64,000 nt of DNA from an uncultured Coriobacteriales bacterium. Lineage in GTDB: Bacteria; Actinomycetota; Coriobacteriia; Coriobacteriales; Eggerthellaceae. The stretch is from NCBI GenBank assembly GCA_946892075.1, contig CAMPNZ010000001.1:1-64000 (forward strand). Reading direction: 5' to 3'. Under the pieces are notes generated by a model. That model was not told the DNA's origin, made no database searches, and saw only the letters and a list, made by a program, of their open reading frames with translations. A program made the translations under genes and the position numbers. The first letter of the stretch is position 1. Every line of letters starts with the position of its first letter. Below, piece after piece: positions 7,758-16,811 of the stretch.

Positions 7758-9035
7758 ATGTCAAGCAATGAAGTTATTGTTGTTACAGGAAATAATACGC
7801 TTACGGGCAGTGTTCAGGTATCAGGTGCAAAGAATTCTGCGCTCAAACTGATTGCCGCTTCTATTTTAGGGAACGGGAAAAGCGTTATCCGCAATGTTCC
7901 CGATATTTCAGATATTTCGGTAATGGTGCAGGTGTTAGCCGCCTTAGGCGCAAACGTTACGCGAAACGATCACTACTTAACTATCGACACGCACGCGGTT
8001 GATAAGTACGATACGCCCTACGAGCTGGTAAGTAAGATGCGCGCCAGCATTTCTATTTTGGGCCCGTTGATTGCGCGTTTCGGGCGTGCTCACGTTGCCA
8101 TGCCGGGCGGTTGTCAAATTGGTGCGCGTAAAATTGACATGCACCTCAAAGGCCTTGAAGCGCTTGGCGTGCATTTTAACGTTGAACACGGCTTTTTGAA
8201 AGCAACAACGCCCGATGGCTTGCATGGTGCCGAAATCATCCTTGATTTCCCCAGCGTGGGCGCAACCGAAAATCTGCTGATGGCAGCCGTGTGCGCCGAT
8301 GGTATCACGCGCATCGAGAACGCCGCGCGCGAGCCTGAAATTGAAGATTTGGCGTCGATGCTGTGCAGTATGGGCGCGCACGTAAGCGGTGCGGGCACGT
8401 CAACTATCGAAGTGGAAGGCGTGCCGTTTGCGCGTTTGCACCCGTGCGAGCACACCACCTGCGGCGATCGTATTGAAGCGGGCACGTTTTTGGCGGGCGG
8501 GGCGCTTACGGGCGGCCCTGTTACCGTTCACGGCGTAAACCCCAACTTTTTGCGCATGGCGCTGATGAAGCTTGAAGCGATGGGTTGCACCATTGAAACC
8601 ACGCTCGATTCAATTACCGTTTCTCGCAAAACGCCACTTCAGGCGCTTGATATTCAAACGCTGCCGCATCCAGGTTTTCCGACCGACTTGCAAGCGCAGT
8701 TCATGTTGTTGTGTGCGTGCGCGCAAGGTTCGTCGGTCATTACCGAAAATGTGTTTGAGAACAGGTTTATGTTTGGCGCTGAGCTGCGGCGCATGGGCGC
8801 GCGTATCACAATTGAAGACCATCACGCGCTGGTTGAGGGTAATTGCGTGTTGCAAGGCGCGCCGGTTACGTCCACCGATTTGCGTGCGGGCGCAGCTTTA
8901 GTGCTTGCGGGTATTGTTGCCGAAGGTCAAACGGTTGTGCACAAAATTGAGCATATCGATCGCGGCTACGAGCATTTTACGGAAAAGTTGAACAGCTTGG
9001 GTGCGTGCGTGAAGCGCGTTCAGGTGTGCGACTAG
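7758..9035 (+). CDS. murA: UDP-N-acetylglucosamine 1-carboxyvinyltransferase
   Basis: Catalyses the first committed step of peptidoglycan synthesis, transferring enolpyruvate from PEP to UDP-GlcNAc. At 425 aa it has the family's length. The substrate-binding Lys-Asn pair is in GAKNSALK and the catalytic, fosfomycin-reactive cysteine is present in PGGCQIGARKIDMH near residue 118. The C-terminal half keeps HPGFPTDLQAQF and ENVFENRFMF. It starts at ATG 7758 after an AAAGATAGG ribosome region. The next gene, an LCP-like wall protein, follows after a few bases, suggesting a cell-envelope operon. Confidence 0.97.
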   Translation: MSSNEVIVVTGNNTLTGSVQVSGAKNSALKLIAASILGNGKSVIRNVPDISDISVMVQVLAALGANVTRNDHYLTIDTHAVDKYDTPYELVSKMRASISILGPLIARFGRAHVAMPGGCQIGARKIDMHLKGLEALGVHFNVEHGFLKATTPDGLHGAEIILDFPSVGATENLLMAAVCADGITRIENAAREPEIEDLASMLCSMGAHVSGAGTSTIEVEGVPFARLHPCEHTTCGDRIEAGTFLAGGALTGGPVTVHGVNPNFLRMALMKLEAMGCTIETTLDSITVSRKTPLQALDIQTLPHPGFPTDLQAQFMLLCACAQGSSVITENVFENRFMFGAELRRMGARITIEDHHALVEGNCVLQGAPVTSTDLRAGAALVLAGIVAEGQTVVHKIEHIDRGYEHFTEKLNSLGACVKRVQVCD

Positions 9036-9053
9036 CAAGGGGTGAGAGGTGCT

Positions 9054-10553
9054 GTGTTTCAAAAAAAGGTTAATCTGCGTTTAGGAAAGCGAGCTACCAA
9101 AGCGGAGTCTGAAACGCTTGGTTCGCGTAATCCTTTATCGCATGGAAAACATGCAGCGCCATCTTCCCGTTCTCCTTTTCGGAGACACTTTTCAAAACGA
9201 AAGCAACAGAGCACAAGCGATACCTGTGACATAGGAAACTTGGTAAGTTTTGATGCGCGTTCACGTGCTGAACAGCGTGCGTCCCTGCGCGTAAAAAACC
9301 ACGCAAGCCGCCGCGTGCGCAAGCCACGGACGTGGGCGCTGCCTATCGTTGTTGTGTTGCTGGTTGTTATTGTTGGCGCAGGTATTGGCGCAGGTTACGG
9401 CTTCTACGCCATTTCGGTTCGCTCGAACGAATCCATTCAAAGTGGCAACATCAAGCAAGCGCTTACACCGCCAAAAAACAAAAATGCCAGCATTGTGCTG
9501 CTGAACGTGACGCTTCCGCAAGAAACCTACACCGGCTTGCCCGATCATACCTCGCTGCTTGCGCTGCTGCGCGTCGATGCCAAGCAGCAGACGTTTCGCA
9601 TTCTTAGCTTGCCGTATTTTGCGTACCTGAAAGGGCGCCAGGATAATTCGCTTGCGCATGCAGCTCAGCGCGGCGACGATGCGCTTATTCGTGCCGTAAC
9701 CATTATGACAGGCGTTCCCGTGAATCACTATATGGCCATTTCAGGCCCGCAATTTGCGGAACTTGTTGACACGCTGGGTGGCATTTCCGCTACCTTGCCG
9801 AAAGACGTTGACGACCCCTTTGCCGGCTGGCGTTTTCTTCATGCTGGCGCCCAGACCTTAGACGGCTACGACACCTTGGTGTGGGCGCGCGCGACCAATT
9901 TCCCGAAGGCGCTGCAAACGCAGGCGGAAAATCAGGCTATGCTGGTGAAAGCGCTGTTCAAGCGCTTGTGCGACCAAACGAACGGGCGCAGCATTGGGCA
10001 GTCGGTTGATGCGTTGCAGAAATATGTGCGCTCGGATATGCCCAGTAACGATATTCGCACGATGATTGAAGCGGCTGCGAGTATTGATGCTTCGGGCTGG
10101 GAAGCACATTCGCTACCTGGGGAAACGGTAGGTGAGTTGAATCCGCAGGCGCCTCAGAGTGCCTTTGTGGTGTACGAGAAACAAACAAACCAGCTTGTGA
10201 ATTGCTTTTTGGCCGATGCACCTGCGGATCGATCTGCTGAAGTACACAGCGACGTTGACGTGTCAAGCTTTTCGATAGAGGTACAAAACGGCACGTCAAA
10301 GGCAGGGATAGGAAAGGAAGTTGGCGACTATCTGGTGTCGCGCAACTGTTCGGTGGCGGCAGTTGGCAATGCTGAGCAGCCCATTTTTAAGGAAACGCTG
10401 GTGGTGTATCAGCCTGGATTCCAGGATGAGGCGAATGCTGTTGTTTCGCTACTTGGTTTTGGGCGCAGTGTGAAAAACGTTGGCTATTACACGATGAACA
10501 GTTCCGTGCTGGTAATTGTGGGAAGCGACAATGAGCGGCTGCCTCGCACGTAA
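9054..10553 (+). CDS. LytR-CpsA-Psr-like membrane protein with degenerate LCP core and LytR_C domain
   Basis: About 499 aa from GTG 9054 (GTG 9042 is equally possible; both follow AAGGGG/GAGAGG). A basic, low-complexity cytoplasmic region of about 95 residues precedes one transmembrane helix (PIVVVLLVVIVGAGIGAG). The extracellular part aligns by pattern to an LCP domain (HTSLLALLRVDAKQQTFRI; NHYMAISGPQFAELVDTLGG) but has LPYF where LCP enzymes have a (V/I)PRD-like segment, and it lacks the Arg-rich R.R...D..R motif later on. The C-terminus from about 410 resembles LytR_C (SIEVQNGTSKAGIGKEV). LCP enzymes attach wall polymers to peptidoglycan; loss of the phosphate-binding arginines suggests a non-catalytic or altered role here. 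Confidence 0.75.
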   Translation: MFQKKVNLRLGKRATKAESETLGSRNPLSHGKHAAPSSRSPFRRHFSKRKQQSTSDTCDIGNLVSFDARSRAEQRASLRVKNHASRRVRKPRTWALPIVVVLLVVIVGAGIGAGYGFYAISVRSNESIQSGNIKQALTPPKNKNASIVLLNVTLPQETYTGLPDHTSLLALLRVDAKQQTFRILSLPYFAYLKGRQDNSLAHAAQRGDDALIRAVTIMTGVPVNHYMAISGPQFAELVDTLGGISATLPKDVDDPFAGWRFLHAGAQTLDGYDTLVWARATNFPKALQTQAENQAMLVKALFKRLCDQTNGRSIGQSVDALQKYVRSDMPSNDIRTMIEAAASIDASGWEAHSLPGETVGELNPQAPQSAFVVYEKQTNQLVNCFLADAPADRSAEVHSDVDVSSFSIEVQNGTSKAGIGKEVGDYLVSRNCSVAAVGNAEQPIFKETLVVYQPGFQDEANAVVSLLGFGRSVKNVGYYTMNSSVLVIVGSDNERLPRT

Positions 10554-10556
10554 GTG

Positions 10557-10607
10557 GCGCGGGTGCGCGGCGTGTGAGGCGTGAGGCGCGCGGGTGCGCG
10601 GCGTGTG
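10557..10607. repeat. 31-nt G-rich duplication in the 365-nt gap before nifU
   Basis: The 20-mer GCGCGGGTGCGCGGCGTGTG occurs at 10557 and again at 10588. The surrounding 130 nt are a degenerate mixture of GGCGTG and GCGCG. No gene is supported between 10554 and 10918. Confidence 0.85.
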
Positions 10608-10792
10608 CGAGGCGTGCGTGGCGCGTGTGAGGCGCTTGCGCGTGAACGGATCTGTTGCGCCGCGTTCGTAACCCGAACCTGCCATGTAAGCGCAGGTAAG
10701 GCGCGTGTTGGGCGCAGGTAAAGCAGCCGTTTGCAGCATAAGTATCTAAATGGTAGCACTTTGCAGGCGCGCACCGTAAAGCCTGTGCGCTG

Positions 10793-10801
10793 TGGTACAA
10801 T
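10793..10801 (+). promoter_or_regulatory. extended -10 promoter for the NifU-like gene
   Basis: TGGTACAAT (TG-n-TACAAT) lies 118 nt upstream of the start codon, leaving an untranslated leader of about 105 nt with no recognised fold. Confidence 0.4.
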
Positions 10802-10918
10802 TTTTCCGATTTCAAGAATGCGCTGGTAGCGCGTGCAATTCCGCACAGCGTATCCGTTGCGTGCGCGTTCTAAGACGAGTGAGAGCAGCGCCCCAGGTGC
10901 GCTGGCGAGAGGAATAGT

Positions 10919-11149
10919 ATGGTAGATAAAAATGAAGTTCAAACAGTGCTCGATTTAATTCGTCCCAGCCTGATTGCCGATGGCGGCGACGCCACCTTGC
11001 TTGATATTTCGGAAGACGGCGTTGTAACTGTGCAGCTTACGGGCGCGTGCAATGGTTGCCCGCTGTCTGCGATGACGCTTGCACATGGTATCGAGCGTAT
11101 TTTGAAGGAACGCGTCGAAGGCGTCACGCGCGTTGTTGCTGCTGAATAA
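10919..11149 (+). CDS. NifU C-terminal-like Fe-S scaffold protein
   Basis: A 76-aa single-domain protein matching the NifU/Nfu C-terminal domain, which carries or delivers [4Fe-4S] clusters. The key cluster ligands are present as Cys44 and Cys47 in TGACNGCPLS. The ADGGDATL segment at about 20-27 is also typical. The ATG follows GAGAGGAATAGT. It stands alone, without the U-type scaffold or a cysteine desulfurase nearby. It could serve the Fe-S-rich formate dehydrogenase and dehydratase activase encoded in this window, which is inference. Confidence 0.93.
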   Translation: MVDKNEVQTVLDLIRPSLIADGGDATLLDISEDGVVTVQLTGACNGCPLSAMTLAHGIERILKERVEGVTRVVAAE

Positions 11150-11687
11150 ACGCTTGTTTAGCTGGAGAAATGCGGCGCGCTGCTGGGTGTGCCGCTTGTT
11201 GCTTTGCGCCTGTCGTGTGTGCCCGTCGTGCGCGCCTTGCGTGTTGCGCCTGTCGTGCGTGCCGCATACGATTACCTGCACATAGTTTTGCTCTTGGTTC
11301 ATAAAAACCGCTTTTTGATTACCTATTACCGTTTCATGTGCGCATCTTTCGCGCGTTCATTGGTTCCATTCATTCCGCTTTGTAATATTTCTAACTACCT
11401 TGCTTCGTTCTGTTTCCGTTTCGCCTACCTTCCTTGCTGCGTTTTGTTTTCGCTTCCGTTCACTAAAGATAATCAACACAATGTTTAATATTTTTTCATG
11501 CTCCGTGTATCTTTTTCAGAAAAGAGCGGTAGAATTATAGCTGTACAGCCGCGCATACGCATGCTTCTGCGCACAGCATACCTGCGCGTTCTACCGTTTC
11601 GTAAAACGCAAAAATCGTACATTGTAGTGCGCATATGCAAGAATGTGTGCGCAGCAACTTTTCCTGACATAAGGAGCGTGCTTAATA
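11150..11687. other. gene-free 538-nt interval
   Basis: The first 130 nt are repetitive GCGCCTGTCGTG/TGCCGTCGTGCG-like DNA. The middle (11290-11500) is T-rich on the plus strand. TAGAAT preceded by GCGG at about 11529-11537 may be a promoter for the TetR gene. No coding potential with a ribosome site was seen. Confidence 0.5.
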
Positions 11688-12539
11688 ATGCCACACAACG
11701 CAAGCCCCGCCAGCAACACCAACGGCGCTGCAACCGAATCTTCCAACTCCTTTCCAGAAAACGACACTGTGTACAGGAGCGCGTCCGATCCTGTGAATGG
11801 CACCGCACCCGCAAGTAGCGACACAGCTGCGTCCGTGTCCGAGCCCACACCCGCTCCCACACCCGAACCCGGCACCGCGTCCGAGCCTGCGAACCACTCC
11901 CAGTACGCACTCGAAAGTGAGTTCCTTGCGGAAAGCGATGTTCCTCTTGATAGGCGCATCGCGAAATCGCGCGAGGCGCTGCGCTGCGCGTTCATCAGCC
12001 TTTTGCAAGAGCAGGGTTTTGACGCCATTACCATCAACGATTTATGCGCCACCGCTGGCATCAATCGAACGACGTTTTACAACCATTTCAAAGACAAAGA
12101 TCAGCTGCTTTCGTATTTTGAGCAGGACGTTTTGAAGCGCCTTGAGGCGTTTCAGCCGCGCATTGCAAGCCTTGGCGTGGCCGAACTGTTCGCGTGTTCG
12201 TTAACCAAGCGTCCGCCCCGCGCGCTTATCGACCTGTTTGCCCTGTTGGGAAGCGAGGGCGATCTGCTGTATGCGCTGCTTGGCGACGGGGGCGACCCGG
12301 CATTTGCGCGCGCGTTAAACGAGGTGGTGTGCGTGAACATTGTGCGTTCCGTTCTGCACAAAAAATACCGCGAACACCCCAGCGTTTTCGTAGAGTATTA
12401 CATTTCTTTTTATGCAACGGCGTATTTGGGCGTCATTACGCGCTGGATTTTAACGGGGCGGCGCGAAAGTGCCGAAGAAATGGCGCGCATCTGCATGCGA
12501 CTTTTGTTCATTCGACCTGGTGAATCGATACGATTGTAA
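11688..12539 (+). CDS. TetR/AcrR family transcriptional regulator
   Basis: DNA-binding regulator of 283 aa. Residues 1-85 are an Ala/Pro/Ser/Thr/Glu-rich low-complexity extension absent from ordinary TetR proteins (typical length about 200). The HTH is at about 105-135 (ITINDLCATAGINRTTFYNHFKDKDQLL). The C-terminus ends with a pattern like TetR_C_7 (TRWILTGRRESAEEMARI). ATG 11688 follows ATAAGGAG. It lies 42 nt upstream of the dehydratase activase gene in the same direction, so it probably controls that gene. The N-terminal extension fits the low-complexity expansion seen across the window. Confidence 0.9.
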   Translation: MPHNASPASNTNGAATESSNSFPENDTVYRSASDPVNGTAPASSDTAASVSEPTPAPTPEPGTASEPANHSQYALESEFLAESDVPLDRRIAKSREALRCAFISLLQEQGFDAITINDLCATAGINRTTFYNHFKDKDQLLSYFEQDVLKRLEAFQPRIASLGVAELFACSLTKRPPRALIDLFALLGSEGDLLYALLGDGGDPAFARALNEVVCVNIVRSVLHKKYREHPSVFVEYYISFYATAYLGVITRWILTGRRESAEEMARICMRLLFIRPGESIRL

Positions 12540-12581
12540 GCGTTTCATTCACACGAGATGAAATCAGACGAGATGAATTGA

Positions 12582-15500
12582 ATGTACTACCTTGGAATTG
12601 ACATAGGCTCCACGACGGTAAAGCTTGCGGTGTTAAACGAGCAGCATAAGCTGCTGTACGCAACCTACGAGCGCCACCATAGCGACGTGCGCGCCACGTT
12701 GACGCAGGTCATCGAAACGGCCGCCGCGCGTTTCCCCGGCAAAACCATGACCATTGCCATTACGGGCTCGGGTGGATTGCTGCTGGCAAACTGGCTGCAC
12801 GTGACCTTTGTTCAGGAGGTTATTGCGTCCAAAGAAGCAGTTGAAGCGTTCATTCCGCAAACTGACGCCTGCATCGAGCTGGGCGGCGAAGACGCGAAGA
12901 TTATCTTTTTCGACCAGAGCATCGAGCAGCGCATGAACGGACAATGCGCAGGTGGAACGGGTGCGTTCATCGATCAAATGGCAAGTTTGCTTGACACTGA
13001 CGCCACGGGCCTCAATGAGCTGGCGAAATCGTGCGAAACGCTGTATCCCATTGCGTCGCGCTGCGGCGTGTTCGCGAAAACCGACGTGCAGCCGCTGCTT
13101 AACGAAGGCGCACGTAAAGAAGACATTGCGGCGTCTATTTTTCAGGCGGTGGTAACGCAAACCATCGCCGGTCTTGCGTGCGGCCGACCCATCAAAGGCT
13201 ATGTGGCGTTTTTAGGCGGGCCTCTTCAATACTTGTCTGAACTGCGGAAACGCTTCATTGTGACGCTGCAACTTAACGACGAACACACGCTTGTTCCCCC
13301 CAATGCGCATCTGTTTGTGGCGCAGGGTTGTGCGGTTGCGGGTTATACGTGCGACCAGCCGCATTTAGAGACGCTTGAAAGTTTGCTTGCGCGCTTGAAA
13401 ACCTTGGGCGCGCAGCAGGGAAGTGAAGTGCAGCGCTTGCCTGCTTTGTTTGAAACGCCTGATGATTATGCACGTTTCAAGCGTCGCCACGATGCGCAGT
13501 GCGTTCCGCGTGGCGATATTGCGCATGCGAAAGGTGCGCTGTTTTTGGGGCTTGATGCTGGCTCAACCACGTTCAAGGTGGCGCTGATTGACGGCGACGC
13601 GCGCGTGTTGTGGTCGTTTTATAAAAGCAACAAAGGCGAAGTAATCGGCTCGGCGAAAGAGGCGTTGCACCAGTTGTATGCCGCAATTCCGCAAGGTTCG
13701 TTCATCGGGCACGCCACGGTAACAGGCTATGGCGAAGCGCTGTTGCTGCAAGCCTTGCGCGTCGATTCGGGCGAAATTGAAACCGTTGCGCATTTGCGCG
13801 GCGCACAAGAGCTGTTGCCGCAGGTAGATTTCATTTTGGACATCGGCGGGCAAGACATGAAGTGCCTGCGTATTCGCAACGGCGCGATTGACTCCATTAT
13901 GTTGAACGAGGCCTGCTCATCGGGCTGTGGAAGCTTTATCGAAAGTTTTGCGGCCGGTTTGGGCATTCCGATTGCCAATTTTGCGCAGACTGCTATTCAG
14001 GCACGTCAGCCTGTGGATTTGGGCTCGCGTTGCACCGTGTTTATGAATTCGCGCGTGAAGCAAGCGCAAAAAGAAGGCGCAACCGTGGGCGATATTGCTG
14101 CCGGTTTAGCGCTTGCCGTTATTAAGAACGCCCTGTTCAAGGTCATAAAAATTCGCGATGCTCACGATGTGGGAACCTGCGGTATTGTGCAAGGCGGCAC
14201 CTTTTTGAATGATGCGGTGCTGCGCGCGTTTGAACAGTTAGCGCAGGTAGATGCGTTTCGTCCCGACATGGCAGGCAATATGGGCGCCTATGGCGCGGCG
14301 CTTTTGGCGCGCGATAGGTACCGCAAGCAGTGCGAACGCGTTTCCGCGGGTGGTGGCGCGGAAGCGGGAACGGGCACGGGAGTGGTTGCGGTTGGCGCGC
14401 AACCAGCATCGCAACCAGCTGAAACGCAGCCCACCGCTGCGCCATTTTCTGCTCCTTCACCTGTACAAACGCCTGCAACCGCCACGGCGGCCTCCGCGGG
14501 TGGTGGCGTCCGTTCAACCATTGTAAGCGCCAAGGAAATTGACAGCATCAATCCAACACATAAAACAACACGGTGTGGATTATGTTCCAATAACTGCCTT
14601 CTTACCATTAACTCGTTTGGACGCGATCCGCTTACCGGCAAAACGCGCCGCTTCATTACGGGCAACCGATGCGAGCGCGGAGCTGGGCATTCAGGCAAAA
14701 ATCATCGCAGCATTCCCAACGTGTTCGCGTACAAAAACAAGCGCCTGTTTTCCTACAAACCGCTTGACGACGCCGATGCGCCCCGCGGCACCGTTGGCAT
14801 TCCGCGTGCACTGAACATGTACGAAAACTACCCATTTTGGTTCACATTTTTTACGTCGTTGAAGTTTCGCGTAGAGCTTTCGGATAATTCGTCGAAGGAG
14901 CTATTTTCATCGGGAATTGAATCGATGCCTTCAGAATCGGTGTGTTATCCTGCGAAAATGGCGCATGGGCACGTGATGAATTTGCTGGCGCGCCACCCCG
15001 ATTTCATTTGGATGCCGTGCTCGAAGTGGGAGCGCCAAGAAGATGCGGGCGCGGGCAATCACTATAATTGCCCCATTGTTGCCAGCTATTCCGAGGCCTT
15101 GCGCTTGAACATCGATCAGCTTAACAGCGCTGATACCGCGTTTTTGAACCCGTGGATTCCCTACGACAAGAAAGACTATCTGAAAGAACGCCTGTTCATT
15201 GAGCTGTGCCAGCATAACGCCCAGGTGGTAGGCCGCCATGCTGCCCTGCCAACGCGCTCCGAGATAGATGCTGCCGTTGAGCGCGCCTGGGACGAGGATG
15301 AAGCGTTTAAGCGCGACATTCGCACGAAAGGCCAAGAAACGCTTATGTGGATGCAGCAAACGGGAACGCATGGCATTGTTTTGGCTGGTCGTCCGTATCA
15401 TAACGACCCGGAAATCAACCACAGCATTCCCGAATTGCTCACATCGTTTGGCTTGGCGGTGCTGACGGAAGATTCAGTGGCTCATCTGGGCGTATTGGAG

Positions 15501-16769
15501 CGTCCCATCCGCCTTGTTGATCAGTGGATGTATCATACGCGTCTGTATGCGGCAGCAAAAGTGGTAACGCAGCGCAACGACCTAGACCTTATTCAGCTGA
15601 ACAGTTTTGGATGCGGGCTTGATGCGCTTACCTGCGATCAAGTGCAAGAAATTTTGGAAGCTGCGGGGAAAGTGTACACGGTGCTGAAAATCGACGAAGT
15701 GTCGAATTTGGGTGCAGCGCGTATTCGTGTGCGCTCGCTACTGGCGGCTTTGCGCGATAAACGGGAACGTGAGCAGGAGAAACATCACCGTGATCCGCGG
15801 GCACAAGAACGGCAAGGGGAACAGCGTGCGCAGGAAGGCGGCAGCCAGGAACGCGGCCCGCAGGAAGCCCGCCCACAGGAACTCAGCAGCCAGGAACTGC
15901 AAGGCTTACGGCACCAGCATGGCCAGCTTCGCACGCCAAGCGAAGCACGTTTGCAGATTGTCGATTCGTTCATTCTTGTGCCTCCCAATGACATTGATGA
16001 GAACGTTCCCGCGCCAGGTGCAAGCTCCGCGCACGCTGTTTCTGCACGTGTAAACGCCGCATCAGCCGCCGCGGCGCCAGCCGTATCAGCCGCCTCGACA
16101 TCATCCGCTCCCAACGCCGCATCAGCAGCCTCGACACCAGCCGCTCCCAACGCCGCATCGGTGCTATCTTCCCAGGTGTCATGCTGCAAAGCTCCAGTTC
16201 ACGCAAGCGAAAAAGCCGATCTGTACGTGCAAGACTTCTTCACTCAGCGCGCCTCGTCCTCAACCGCTTTCCAGCGCGTCCAATTCACGCAGCGCATGCG
16301 CGAGGAAGGCTGGACCATCCTTGCACCGCAGATGGCGCCCATCCATTTTGAAATTCTTGCCGAAGCGTTCCACCGTTTTGGTTACAACGTCGAGCTTTTG
16401 CCCAGCGTCGATCCGAAAGCAACCGAAATTGGCTTGAAATACGTAAACAACGACATTTGCTACCCGTCAATTTTGGTAACGGGCCAGATTATGGAGGCCG
16501 TGCTGTCGGGGCGCTACGACACCAACAAACTTGCCGTGGTTATTTCGCAAACGGGCGGCGGATGCCGCGCCACGAACTACATTTCGCTTATTCGTAAAGC
16601 GCTTAAAGCCGCAGGTCTGGCGCACATCCCCGTGATTTCGCTGTCAACGGCGAAGCTGGGCGAAAGCAACCCCGGCTTCAAGCTAAGCGCTGCCATGCTT
16701 ATGCAGGCCGTGTATGCGTTTTTGTATGGTGACCTTCTGATGCAGTGCCTGTACCGCACGCGCCCGTAG
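12582..16769 (+). CDS. 2-hydroxyacyl-CoA dehydratase activase (BadF/BcrA + HgdB-like), 5' part before an in-frame amber codon
   Basis: 1395 aa of a giant activase-dehydratase fusion. Two ASKHA ATPase domains are visible: LGIDIGSTTVKLAV at residue 4 with GQCAGGTGAFIDQM, and a second at about 325 (FLGLDAGSTTFKVALI; ACSSGCGSFIESFA). These are followed by a cysteine-rich DUF2229-type region (CGLCSNNCLL; SESVCYPAKMAHGH; GGGCRATNYISLIRKAL). Proteins of this family use ATP and a [4Fe-4S] cluster for low-potential electron activation, but the substrate is unknown. Pro/Ala/Gly-rich inserts lie at about 588-645 and 1065-1205. Translation stops at TAG 16767, yet the same frame continues with conserved family sequence to 17528, so this product is C-terminally truncated. 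Confidence 0.9.
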   Translation: MYYLGIDIGSTTVKLAVLNEQHKLLYATYERHHSDVRATLTQVIETAAARFPGKTMTIAITGSGGLLLANWLHVTFVQEVIASKEAVEAFIPQTDACIELGGEDAKIIFFDQSIEQRMNGQCAGGTGAFIDQMASLLDTDATGLNELAKSCETLYPIASRCGVFAKTDVQPLLNEGARKEDIAASIFQAVVTQTIAGLACGRPIKGYVAFLGGPLQYLSELRKRFIVTLQLNDEHTLVPPNAHLFVAQGCAVAGYTCDQPHLETLESLLARLKTLGAQQGSEVQRLPALFETPDDYARFKRRHDAQCVPRGDIAHAKGALFLGLDAGSTTFKVALIDGDARVLWSFYKSNKGEVIGSAKEALHQLYAAIPQGSFIGHATVTGYGEALLLQALRVDSGEIETVAHLRGAQELLPQVDFILDIGGQDMKCLRIRNGAIDSIMLNEACSSGCGSFIESFAAGLGIPIANFAQTAIQARQPVDLGSRCTVFMNSRVKQAQKEGATVGDIAAGLALAVIKNALFKVIKIRDAHDVGTCGIVQGGTFLNDAVLRAFEQLAQVDAFRPDMAGNMGAYGAALLARDRYRKQCERVSAGGGAEAGTGTGVVAVGAQPASQPAETQPTAAPFSAPSPVQTPATATAASAGGGVRSTIVSAKEIDSINPTHKTTRCGLCSNNCLLTINSFGRDPLTGKTRRFITGNRCERGAGHSGKNHRSIPNVFAYKNKRLFSYKPLDDADAPRGTVGIPRALNMYENYPFWFTFFTSLKFRVELSDNSSKELFSSGIESMPSESVCYPAKMAHGHVMNLLARHPDFIWMPCSKWERQEDAGAGNHYNCPIVASYSEALRLNIDQLNSADTAFLNPWIPYDKKDYLKERLFIELCQHNAQVVGRHAALPTRSEIDAAVERAWDEDEAFKRDIRTKGQETLMWMQQTGTHGIVLAGRPYHNDPEINHSIPELLTSFGLAVLTEDSVAHLGVLERPIRLVDQWMYHTRLYAAAKVVTQRNDLDLIQLNSFGCGLDALTCDQVQEILEAAGKVYTVLKIDEVSNLGAARIRVRSLLAALRDKREREQEKHHRDPRAQERQGEQRAQEGGSQERGPQEARPQELSSQELQGLRHQHGQLRTPSEARLQIVDSFILVPPNDIDENVPAPGASSAHAVSARVNAASAAAAPAVSAASTSSAPNAASAASTPAAPNAASVLSSQVSCCKAPVHASEKADLYVQDFFTQRASSSTAFQRVQFTQRMREEGWTILAPQMAPIHFEILAEAFHRFGYNVELLPSVDPKATEIGLKYVNNDICYPSILVTGQIMEAVLSGRYDTNKLAVVISQTGGGCRATNYISLIRKALKAAGLAHIPVISLSTAKLGESNPGFKLSAAMLMQAVYAFLYGDLLMQCLYRTRP

Positions 16770-16793
16770 GAAGCTGAAAAAGGGGCTTCCTAC
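16766..16793 (+). other. perfect hairpin containing the in-frame TAG of the activase gene
   Basis: GTAGGAAGC (16766-16774) and GCTTCCTAC (16785-16793) form a perfect 9-bp inverted repeat with a 10-nt loop. The amber codon 16767-16769 lies in the left arm. The third base of the stop (G) pairs with a C in the right arm. A former TAT or TAC (Tyr) codon would leave the palindrome imperfect by exactly this base. Confidence 0.85.
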
Positions 16794-16811
16794 CAGCTGT
16801 TTCGTCGTTAC

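Noticed and set aside
16767..16769. UAG read as pyrrolysine
   Set aside because: Other genes here (for example murA and the P-type ATPase) end normally in TAG, and no pyl genes or methylamine methyltransferases are visible. A nonsense mutation fits better.
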